From Sphingobacterium yanglingense (lineage in GTDB: Bacteria; Bacteroidota; Bacteroidia; Sphingobacteriales; Sphingobacteriaceae): a stretch of 64,000 bases of DNA. The stretch's first letter is position 1; each line of letters begins with the position of its first letter. Shown here piece by piece: positions 20,936-28,366 of this stretch. The notes under the pieces are model-generated. The model did not search any database. It saw nothing but the letters and a program-made list of their open reading frames with translations, and was not told the DNA's origin. The stretch covers positions 248,001 through 312,000 of the forward strand of contig NZ_SNYV01000015.1 of NCBI RefSeq assembly GCF_004363245.1, given 5' to 3'. A program made the translations under genes and the position numbers.

Positions 20936-22297
20936 TCAGATATTATATTTCTCCATCCGCCTATATAAAGCAGCACGTGTCAGTCCCAAATCTTTAGCGG
21001 CTTTACTAATATTACCGTTATACCGTTCGATAGCTGATTGTATAGCCTTCCGCTCCAGTTCTTCTAAACTCTGATTTCCAAAGCCCTGATGTTCCATAGG
21101 GAACTCAACCGCCGAGACTTGTTCGATAGGCGAAAATAGAATATCACGTTCTCCGATACTCAGCCCTTCGCTCATAATAATAGCCCTTTCAATACTATAC
21201 TGTAATTCTCTGACATTTCCTGGGAAGTGGTAAGATTTCAACTTGGCTACCGCATCCCGTTCAAAACCTTCAATATTCTTATGGTATTTTGCATTGTAAA
21301 AACCTAGGAAGTGATTCGCCAAAAGAACGACATCCTCTCCACGCTCTCGTAATGGTGGAACTTGGATCTCTACTGTATTGATCCTATAGATAAGATCCTT
21401 TCGGAACCGACTTTCATCTGCCAGTGCTCGTAGAGAAACATTTGTCGCACTCAGCAAACGAATATCGACATCTATACCGATATGCGAACCTAGAGGAGTA
21501 ACCTGACGATTCTGTAAGACACTAAGCAATTTGGCCTGTTGATGTAGCCCAATATTTCCGATCTCGTCAAGGAATAGTGTCCCTTTGTCAGCCGCCTCAA
21601 AACGGCCTGCCCGATCCTCACGTGCATCTGTAAATGCGCCTTTTTTATACCCAAAGAGTTCACTTTCGAAAAGCGTCTCCGTGAGTGCGCCGACATCAAC
21701 CTTAATATAGGAAGCTTTACTCCGCAACGAACGTCTATGTAGAGCCTTAGCAATCAAGTCCTTTCCTGTACCATTCTCTCCAAGAATAAGGATGTTAGCT
21801 TCCGTAGGTGCAACTTTATCTATTTTGTACTGCAAATCTTCCATCACTGCAGACTTCCCTACCAATTCATCTTCTTCGCGCATTGCTTGCACGCTTTTTT
21901 TCTTCCCCTTCTCTTTCGTCTCGTTGTAGGTCGACTCGAGCGTATTCAACAAATGTTCGTTTACCCAGGGCTTGACAATGAAATCCGAAGCACCCAATTT
22001 TAGCGAACGAACCGCTAGATCGACCGCACCATAAGCAGTGATCATAATGACCCGAATATGTGGATAAGCCTCCTTTATCTTCCCCAACCAAAACAGCCCT
22101 TCATTTCCTGTATTGATTGCACTTTTAAAATTCATATCCAACAACACCAAATCTATCGGGTTTTTCGAGAGGATACTCAACAAATTTTCTGGATTACGCT
22201 CAATAATCACCTCATTGACTAGCGGACGCAAGAGTATCCTTACCGCAGTCAACAAATCTTGATCATCATCTACAACTAGTACACGTGCTTTTTTCAT
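20936..22297 (-). CDS. Sigma-54-dependent response regulator, NtrC family
   Basis: 453 residues from the ATG at 22297; a TTG at 22300 would add one. The receiver domain has Asp10-Asp12, phosphoacceptor Asp54 and Lys109. The AAA+ domain has Walker A GENGTGKD (173-180) and Walker B LFLDEIGN. The sigma-54 contact loop reads GAFTDA (220-225) instead of GAFTGA. The Fis-type HTH is at the C-terminus ([23 protein letters not shown]). It is co-transcribed with tolC and the kinase. It is the obvious candidate to bind the paired TGTCC-N6-GRACA sites in front of its own operon and of both permease arrays. Confidence 0.94.
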   Translation of the reverse strand: MKKARVLVVDDDQDLLTAVRILLRPLVNEVIIERNPENLLSILSKNPIDLVLLDMNFKSAINTGNEGLFWLGKIKEAYPHIRVIMITAYGAVDLAVRSLKLGASDFIVKPWVNEHLLNTLESTYNETKEKGKKKSVQAMREEDELVGKSAVMEDLQYKIDKVAPTEANILILGENGTGKDLIAKALHRRSLRSKASYIKVDVGALTETLFESELFGYKKGAFTDAREDRAGRFEAADKGTLFLDEIGNIGLHQQAKLLSVLQNRQVTPLGSHIGIDVDIRLLSATNVSLRALADESRFRKDLIYRINTVEIQVPPLRERGEDVVLLANHFLGFYNAKYHKNIEGFERDAVAKLKSYHFPGNVRELQYSIERAIIMSEGLSIGERDILFSPIEQVSAVEFPMEHQGFGNQSLEELERKAIQSAIERYNGNISKAAKDLGLTRAALYRRMEKYNI

Positions 22298-22311
22298 CAA
22301 GACTAAATTAG

Positions 22312-23625
22312 TTATAAATTTATTGTTCCTGTATAATAGTCATTGATATATTTCTGCAACATAAGTTCGTACCTTTTGATCAATAGCTGAGCTTGGGCAT
22401 TATCTAACTTTGTTTTTGCTGTAAGGAAGACCACAGAATTACTATTTCCTGCATCAAAATGAACCTGCGCTATTCGAAACGATTCTTTATAACTTTTCTC
22501 TTGTTCTCGAAGGTTAGCAACATTTACCTGCAACGCTTCTAAATCAAAAATCGTCTTAGCAGTCTCCTCCCGCAATTTATTTTTTGCTATCTCCCTATCC
22601 CAAATCACTTCCTGAAGATTCAGCTTTGCCAATTTAACCTGATTCCTTGTCCGGAACTGATTAAAAACCGGGATACTAAGACCTAATGAAACGCCCTTTG
22701 ATAGGTAGTTGTTCAGCTGTCTGCCATAGCTGCTCGGGTTGGTACTCGAATACCGTGACCAAAGCCCCGCTCCTAATGATAAGGATGGGAAATAAGCTGC
22801 CCGTTCCACCTTCACCCCTTCTTCTGCCTCCTTGATACGCCAATCATAGGCTTTAAACTCCGGCAAAACCTCCAATGCATTTTTAAAAAGCTCCGCTCCC
22901 GTTTGTGTTCTTACCTCAAGCGACAAAGCCAAAGGCTCGATATCACCTAAACTATCTATAGATAGATTTAGAAGAGAAGCCAACTGCAATCTATTTTTAT
23001 TTAATAATTGCGCGCTTGCTTCTAGATTATTCTTATCTACATGTAGCTGCCCCTGCAGATCATAGTAATCTCCTGGACTTACCGCCCCCTCTTTATGCAA
23101 AATCGCCGTACGCTGCACATTCTCTTCCGTCACGGCCAATTGTCTTTTGGTCTGTTCCAGCATATCTTTCGCCGTCAAAACTAGGATATAGGCCGTCAGC
23201 ACATCCAATTTCAGTTCATTCTTTGCATGATCAAATTCAAATAGCCCTGCTTCTTTGGCATTAGCCTGCTTACGAATATGATGTAACGTCTGGAATCCAT
23301 TAAATATAGGCACGTTCAAATTAAGCGCCTGATTACCCGAAAAATAACTCTCTTCGACAAACTGATTCGTCGTTGGGTTTACACTCCGTCCCTCATTATA
23401 AGCATGCCCCCAGTCTGCCTTTAGAGAAGGTAGCCTATTGTTTTTCGCCTGTTTAAGTGCTATATTATTTCTTGCTAGATTCAATTCGGATCGCTGCAAT
23501 GTAGGATTATTATCCAGAGCCAGTGCAATGCAATCCACAAGGGACAAACGCTTTGTCTGCCCTTGCGCCTGCATCAAACAACTAGTAAATAATAACAAAA
23601 TAAAAATTCTAAAAATCGTCTTCAT
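22312..23625 (-). CDS. TolC-family outer membrane efflux protein
   Basis: 437 residues with signal peptide MKTIFRIFILLLFTSCLMQA, then two outer-membrane-efflux repeats (about 25-215 and 230-430). The repeats are rich in long alpha-helical stretches, for example LNLARNNIALKQAKNNRLPSLKADWG and the AQVHFDAGNSNSVVFLTAKTKLDNAQAQLL region. It would form the trimeric outer-membrane duct of a tripartite system. It heads the minus-strand operon with the regulator and kinase, and is divergent from the HlyD-type adaptor, its likely partner with the MacB-like permeases. Confidence 0.93.
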   Translation of the reverse strand: MKTIFRIFILLLFTSCLMQAQGQTKRLSLVDCIALALDNNPTLQRSELNLARNNIALKQAKNNRLPSLKADWGHAYNEGRSVNPTTNQFVEESYFSGNQALNLNVPIFNGFQTLHHIRKQANAKEAGLFEFDHAKNELKLDVLTAYILVLTAKDMLEQTKRQLAVTEENVQRTAILHKEGAVSPGDYYDLQGQLHVDKNNLEASAQLLNKNRLQLASLLNLSIDSLGDIEPLALSLEVRTQTGAELFKNALEVLPEFKAYDWRIKEAEEGVKVERAAYFPSLSLGAGLWSRYSSTNPSSYGRQLNNYLSKGVSLGLSIPVFNQFRTRNQVKLAKLNLQEVIWDREIAKNKLREETAKTIFDLEALQVNVANLREQEKSYKESFRIAQVHFDAGNSNSVVFLTAKTKLDNAQAQLLIKRYELMLQKYINDYYTGTINL

Positions 23626-23655
23626 TATTAAATGATCAATTATTAGATCGACTTA

Positions 23656-23671
23656 TCCACAGCACGTGCCA
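23656..23671 (-). promoter_or_regulatory. Candidate sigma-54 promoter of tolC operon
   Basis: Read on the minus strand, TGGCACGTGCTGTGGA has a perfect -24 box (TGGCACG) and a weak -12 box (GTGG instead of TTGC). It ends 30 bp before the tolC start. The distance to the nearest 16-bp dyad is 52 bp, identical to that on the plus side. The weak -12 box lowers certainty. Confidence 0.5.
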
Positions 23672-23723
23672 AAAACATAAACAACTATAAAACAACACCA
23701 TACAAAAGAGATAGCATACAGGG

Positions 23724-23760
23724 TGTCCATTGCTGAACAAACAGTGTCCGAATACGGACA
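23724..23760. promoter_or_regulatory. Paired 16-bp enhancer-like dyads between tolC and hlyD
   Basis: TGTCCATTGCTGAACA (23724-23739) and TGTCCGAATACGGACA (23745-23760) both fit TGTCC-N6-GRACA. They start exactly 21 bp apart, two DNA turns. Such tandem dyads about 90-110 bp upstream are typical of NtrC-type activators. The outer flanks also pair (AGGGTGTCC with GGACACCCT). The local regulator with a Fis-type HTH is the likely binder. Confidence 0.65.
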
Positions 23761-23812
23761 CCCTAAAACCGCAAAGAACAATAAACAACTGTAAAACAGC
23801 GAATTAAAAAAA

Positions 23813-23828
23813 TGGCACAAGATTGTAG
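23813..23828 (+). promoter_or_regulatory. Candidate sigma-54 promoter of hlyD-permease operon
   Basis: TGGCACAAGATTGTAG has a perfect -24 core TGGCAC, but its TTG lies one base closer than the usual spacing. It is exactly 52 bp from the nearer dyad, mirroring the minus-strand candidate, and 62 bp before the adaptor ATG. An alternative, TGAAAGGCTATTTGCA at 23840-23855, has a perfect -12 box but a poor -24 box. Confidence 0.45.
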
Positions 23829-23889
23829 GTGATTCTGAGTGAAAGGCTATTTGCACACCTTTTTTGAATTTCTAATTTTTAGTTTTTGA

Positions 23890-25140
23890 ATGGACAGACC
23901 GATACAACAAAAGAAATGGAATACAAAACGTATTCTCACCCTGATAGGAATAATAGCTATTGTCGCATTGATTGGCGGAAGCTATTATTTCAGTAGTGGC
24001 AATAGCCGTCTCAATGTCGATACGGACCGCATCAGTATCGTAGAGGTCAAAGAAGGTGTTTTCCAGGAATTCATACCTATCAATGGGACAGTACTCCCTA
24101 TAAGCAGCATATATCTTGATGCTTCCGTAGGTGGTCGCGTCGAAGAGAAATATGTAGAAGATGGAGCTATCCTTAAAAAAGGTGACCCTATCATGAAACT
24201 GTCCAATACTGATCAAGAACTAGGCCTCGTGCAACAGGAGACACAGGTTCTCAACCTCCTTACGCAAGCCCAGATTGCCCGAACCAGTGCCGAACAGGTA
24301 TCTATCAATAACCGCAATCAAATGGCAGATGTCGAACAGGCATTACGGGAATCGGCACGTGTATTTAATCTCAACAAGAAACTGTTTGCAGAAAAAGCAA
24401 TTGGATCCCAAGAATTTGAAAAGTCAAAGAATGACTATAATTATCAGAAAGAACGGGTTGTGTTGACCAAGCAGATATTACGTCAGGACTCTATTTCTAG
24501 TAGACAAAAGATCAAACAAGACCAAGAAACCTTCCAACGTACACAAAGCGCCTTAGAGCTTATGCGCCGCAAAGTGGGAGATTTGATCCTTAGAGCTCCT
24601 GTAGACGGACAGCTCACCTCATTTGATGCAGAGATCGGTCAGAATAAAAACGCGGGCGAACGCCTTGGACAAATCGACGTGCTCACTGGCTTTAAAGTTC
24701 GTGCCGAAATCGACGAGCATTACATCAACCGTATTTTTACTGATCAGGTAGGAGAATTCAGCTTGAATGGAAAACCTTATCAATTAAAAATCAAAAAGGT
24801 ATATACACAAGTCACCAACGGTAGGTTCCAAGTAGACATGGAATTCGTAGGGCAGGCTCCCACAACAGTACGAAGAGGACAGACCTTACAAATACGACTT
24901 TCATTAAGCGACGAAACCAAAGCATTATTACTTGCCAAAGGTGGCTTCTATCAACAAACCGGAGGCAACTGGGTTTTCAAATTAGACAAAACAGGGACGA
25001 CCGCTTATCGTATAGACGTACAATTGGGCAGACAAAACCCCGAGTTTTACGAAGTAATCAGTGGACTGAAGCCTGGTGACAAAGTGATTGTCTCCAGCTA
25101 TGAGACCTATGATAAGATACAGGAGCTAAATATTAAATAG
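23890..25140 (+). CDS. HlyD-family periplasmic adaptor subunit (MacA-like)
   Basis: 416 residues with one N-terminal transmembrane helix (about 14-36). A first lipoyl half-motif (about 75-110, GGRVEEKYVEDGAILKKGDPIMKL) comes next, then a long coiled-coil hairpin (about 110-225). The second half-motif is LILRAPVDGQLTSFDAEIGQ, and the C-terminal part has beta-barrel and membrane-proximal domains. Such adaptors join an inner-membrane pump to a TolC duct. It is the first gene of the plus-strand operon, divergent from tolC, and is followed after 102 bp by the first permease. Confidence 0.92.
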   Translation: MDRPIQQKKWNTKRILTLIGIIAIVALIGGSYYFSSGNSRLNVDTDRISIVEVKEGVFQEFIPINGTVLPISSIYLDASVGGRVEEKYVEDGAILKKGDPIMKLSNTDQELGLVQQETQVLNLLTQAQIARTSAEQVSINNRNQMADVEQALRESARVFNLNKKLFAEKAIGSQEFEKSKNDYNYQKERVVLTKQILRQDSISSRQKIKQDQETFQRTQSALELMRRKVGDLILRAPVDGQLTSFDAEIGQNKNAGERLGQIDVLTGFKVRAEIDEHYINRIFTDQVGEFSLNGKPYQLKIKKVYTQVTNGRFQVDMEFVGQAPTTVRRGQTLQIRLSLSDETKALLLAKGGFYQQTGGNWVFKLDKTGTTAYRIDVQLGRQNPEFYEVISGLKPGDKVIVSSYETYDKIQELNIK

Positions 25141-25203
25141 TATGGAGATGTGAGATATAAGATGTGAGACACATTTACTATAACCTTCATCACAACATAA
25201 CCT

Positions 25204-25227
25204 GATAACTAGATAACTAGATAACTT
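25204..25227 (+). repeat. Short tandem repeat upstream of first permease
   Basis: Three consecutive 8-bp units, GATAACTA, GATAACTA and GATAACTT, lie 15 bp before the ATG at 25243. The gap between adaptor and permease holds nothing else. A larger repeat of the same style precedes the second ATPase. Confidence 0.7.
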
Positions 25228-25242
25228 TATAACTTGACAACC

Positions 25243-27630
25243 ATGATCAAGAACTTTATAACATCAGCTTTCAGGAATCTTTGGAAAACCAAGGGATACA
25301 GTTTCCTGAATATTTTTGGCCTAGCGCTTGGGATTGCAGTCACCGCCCTGATATTCCTTTGGGTGGAAGATGAGATTTCTTGGAATGATAATTTCAGCAA
25401 CAAAAAGGATATCTACATCACCAAATCAAAACAGACTTATGATGGTAGCATCAATGTGTTTGAAGCCACCCCAGCTCTCTTTGCAAAGGAATTCCAAAGA
25501 GAGTTTCCAGAGGTGCTACATGCTGGAAGGATGAACTTTGGTAACAATGTCTTGTTCAAAGTTGGTGACAACTTGATTTATCAATCAGGTTATTATGCAG
25601 ATCCTGAAATACTATCTATTTTTGCTCCAGAATTCATTCAAGGCAATCCCCAGTCTGCGTTGAGTGATCCTACCAAAATTGTTTTAAGCGAATCTGCTGC
25701 AAAAAAGCTATTCAACACGACCGATGCAGTTGGAAAAACAGTCAAGTTCGACAATAAAGAAGTTTACACCGTATCTGCTGTAACTAAAGATTTTCCTAAA
25801 AACTCAAACTTCCGTTATAATTGGTTAATTAATATTGAAAAAATGATTTCATCGAGCTCCAATTTTGGATATGATAATTGGGGGAGTAATAATGTCATAA
25901 GCTTGGTTCAATTAAAACCTGATGCGGACATTAGCGCTGTGAATAGCAAGTTGAAACATTATATCGAAGACAAGCTAAATGCGAAGGAGTACTCCTCCGA
26001 AAATTTCCTTTATCCAATGGAAAGATGGAGAATGTATAACCAGTTCAAACAAGGGATTGAGCAGGATGGAAAGATCAAGAACATTCGCTTGTTTACCTCC
26101 ATAGCCTGGTTAGTACTGTTGATTGCCTGTATCAACTTTATGAATCTTTCTACTGCAAGATCCGAGAAAAGAGCCAAAGAAGTGAGCATGCGTAAAATTG
26201 TAGGTGCTAAAAAGAAAACATTAATTTATCAGTTCTTAGGTGAGTCTATTGTGTATGCCTTTATTGCGGGTCTGCTAGCTATAGGATTGGTAAAATTGGG
26301 ATTACCTACTTTTAATACGACTGTGGGCAAAGAACTTTCCATCAATCTCAGCAATTGGCAGCATATAGGCTTTATCTCTATTATTATTTTAGTGGTTGGA
26401 ATTATTTCCGGAAGTTACCCAGCATTCTTTCTATCTTCATTCGATCCATTAACTGTCCTAAAAGGAGGAAAACGGAAAATCGGCACCAATGGTATTATCC
26501 GGAAAGGACTTGTTGTCACTCAATTTACCGCAGCTATTATTCTGATGATTTGTACATCGATTGTCTATCTTCAGATTCAATACGCCAAAGACAGAGACCT
26601 GGGCTTTGACAGGAGTCAGGTTATTATGACCGATATTCAAGGTGAAATGTCCAAACATATGGATGTCATCAAACAACAACTTCAGGCTACCGAAAATATA
26701 GAGGCAATCGGTTCAAGTCAAAATAACGTATTGAGTGTAGGATCAAATTCTGGAGGCTTTGAATGGGACGGTAAAGATCCTAAATCATCTATTTTGATTG
26801 GCTATTCCTTCGTGGATTCGGACTTCATAGATGCAATGAGCATGAAACTTTTGGATGGCAGAAACTTCAGAAAAAGCTTTTTGGGGGATAGTAGCTCAGT
26901 ATTGATCAATGAAAGCATGGCAAAGTTGATTCAACCTAACGGTTTAGTTGCAGGAAAGTCCATTAAAATGAATGGGGAGCCCTATACTATTGTAGGCGTT
27001 ATCAAAAACTATGTCTATAATGATATTTACGGAAATGCTGAACCTTTGGTGTTAGCACCATTAGCTGTTGGTGAAGCTTTTGGGGTCTCTGGTGGTATTC
27101 TCAATATCAAAACAAAACCAGGGATAGACGTTCAAAACGTGGTAAAACAAATTGAAGATGTTGTCAAGAAATATAATCCTGACTTTCCATTCAATTATTC
27201 CTTCCTAGATGAATACTTTAATAATTATTTCTGGTCTGAAATTATGCTTCAGAAGTTAGCGAGTTTATTCGCGATTCTTGCTATAATCATCTCCTGTCTA
27301 GGCTTATTGGGCTTGGCAGCATTTTCGGCCGAACAAAGAGCTAGAGAAGTCAGCATCCGTAAGGTATTGGGAGCTTCCATTGGGAATTTAGTCAAAATGT
27401 TGAACACAGAATTTCTGATATTAGTGGGAATATCCTGTTTAATCGCCTTTCCTATTGCCTGGTGGTTTATGCAAGATTGGTTGACCGGCTATAATTATCA
27501 CATGGATATGCCCTGGATCATCTTTCTATTCGTTGCAGGATTGGCTTTATTAATCGCTTTGTTCACCATCAGTACCCAAGCATTAAGAGCCGCAACTAGT
27601 AACCCTACAAAAGTCCTCAGAAACGAGTAA
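25243..27630 (+). CDS. FtsX/MacB-like ABC transporter permease 1
   Basis: 795 residues from the ATG at 25243; the TTG at 25234 is less likely. It has a TM helix (about 18-42), a periplasmic MacB-like domain (about 50-280), three TM helices with the FtsX core (LIACINFMNLSTARSEKR, EVSMRKIVGA near 316), then a repeat of the same plan: TM near 425-445, second soluble domain, final helices with EVSIRKVLGA near 705. It is effectively two half-permeases in one chain, so it may act as a monomer on two ATPases. It shares the NLSTAR-type core with permeases 3 and 6. The substrate is unknown. Confidence 0.88.
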   Translation: MIKNFITSAFRNLWKTKGYSFLNIFGLALGIAVTALIFLWVEDEISWNDNFSNKKDIYITKSKQTYDGSINVFEATPALFAKEFQREFPEVLHAGRMNFGNNVLFKVGDNLIYQSGYYADPEILSIFAPEFIQGNPQSALSDPTKIVLSESAAKKLFNTTDAVGKTVKFDNKEVYTVSAVTKDFPKNSNFRYNWLINIEKMISSSSNFGYDNWGSNNVISLVQLKPDADISAVNSKLKHYIEDKLNAKEYSSENFLYPMERWRMYNQFKQGIEQDGKIKNIRLFTSIAWLVLLIACINFMNLSTARSEKRAKEVSMRKIVGAKKKTLIYQFLGESIVYAFIAGLLAIGLVKLGLPTFNTTVGKELSINLSNWQHIGFISIIILVVGIISGSYPAFFLSSFDPLTVLKGGKRKIGTNGIIRKGLVVTQFTAAIILMICTSIVYLQIQYAKDRDLGFDRSQVIMTDIQGEMSKHMDVIKQQLQATENIEAIGSSQNNVLSVGSNSGGFEWDGKDPKSSILIGYSFVDSDFIDAMSMKLLDGRNFRKSFLGDSSSVLINESMAKLIQPNGLVAGKSIKMNGEPYTIVGVIKNYVYNDIYGNAEPLVLAPLAVGEAFGVSGGILNIKTKPGIDVQNVVKQIEDVVKKYNPDFPFNYSFLDEYFNNYFWSEIMLQKLASLFAILAIIISCLGLLGLAAFSAEQRAREVSIRKVLGASIGNLVKMLNTEFLILVGISCLIAFPIAWWFMQDWLTGYNYHMDMPWIIFLFVAGLALLIALFTISTQALRAATSNPTKVLRNE

Positions 27631-27678
27631 CATTGACCAATTATAAACGAAATTAATCATTTGAAATAAAGACACACC

Positions 27679-28356
27679 ATGATAAAAATAACGAACCTAC
27701 AAAAGTATTATCGCACCGAAGAAGTCGAAACAGTTGCATTGAACAATGTAAATATCCACGTCAAAGAAGGCGAATTTGTCGCTGTCATGGGGCCTTCAGG
27801 TTGTGGTAAGTCTACATTATTGAATATAGTAGGGCTTCTCGACGATTTAGATGAAGGCAGTTATCTGTTCAATGGCACCGAGGTTGCCAAATTCAAGGAA
27901 AGCAACCGCTCCAATCTTCGAAAACACAACATTGGTTTTGTATTCCAAAGCTTTAACCTCATTGACGAGCTTACTGTTTTCGAAAACGTAGAGCTTCCCC
28001 TCGTATATACAAACGTACCTGCTGCCGAGCGCAAACGGCGTGTAGAAGAAGTATTGGAGAAAGTACAGATTATGCACCGGCGCAATCACTTTCCACAACA
28101 ACTATCCGGAGGACAGCAGCAGCGGGTTGCTGTAGCCCGAGCAGTAGTGAACAATCCGAAGTTAATCCTTGCCGATGAGCCAACTGGTAATCTGGATTCG
28201 AGCAACGGTAACGAAGTCATGCAGCTCCTTACCGAACTGAACGAAGCAGGTACTACTATTGTAATGGTAACACACTCCGAACATGATGCCAAATTTGCAG
28301 ATCGGGTGATACGTATGCTAGATGGCCAGGTTATCATGGCGACTCAGACTATTTAA
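27679..28356 (+). CDS. ABC transporter ATP-binding protein (MacB/LolD type) 1
   Basis: 225 residues, a complete nucleotide-binding domain. Walker A is GPSGCGKST (about 38-46), the Q-loop lies in VFQSFNLIDELTV, the signature is LSGGQQQRVAVARA, Walker B LILADEPTGNLD, and the H-loop VTHSEHDAKFADR. The short LolD/MacB-type form without extra domains energises FtsX-like permeases. It lies between permeases 1 and 2 and is the only ATPase of the first array, so it probably serves several permeases. Confidence 0.94.
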   Translation: MIKITNLQKYYRTEEVETVALNNVNIHVKEGEFVAVMGPSGCGKSTLLNIVGLLDDLDEGSYLFNGTEVAKFKESNRSNLRKHNIGFVFQSFNLIDELTVFENVELPLVYTNVPAAERKRRVEEVLEKVQIMHRRNHFPQQLSGGQQQRVAVARAVVNNPKLILADEPTGNLDSSNGNEVMQLLTELNEAGTTIVMVTHSEHDAKFADRVIRMLDGQVIMATQTI

Positions 28357-28366
28357 AGGCAATGCT

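Noticed and set aside
23840..23855. Alternative sigma-54 element TGAAAGGCTATTTGCA
   Set aside because: The -12 part is perfect but the -24 part lacks GG; the TGGCAC element upstream has the mirror-symmetric distance, so it was preferred, though this one is not excluded.
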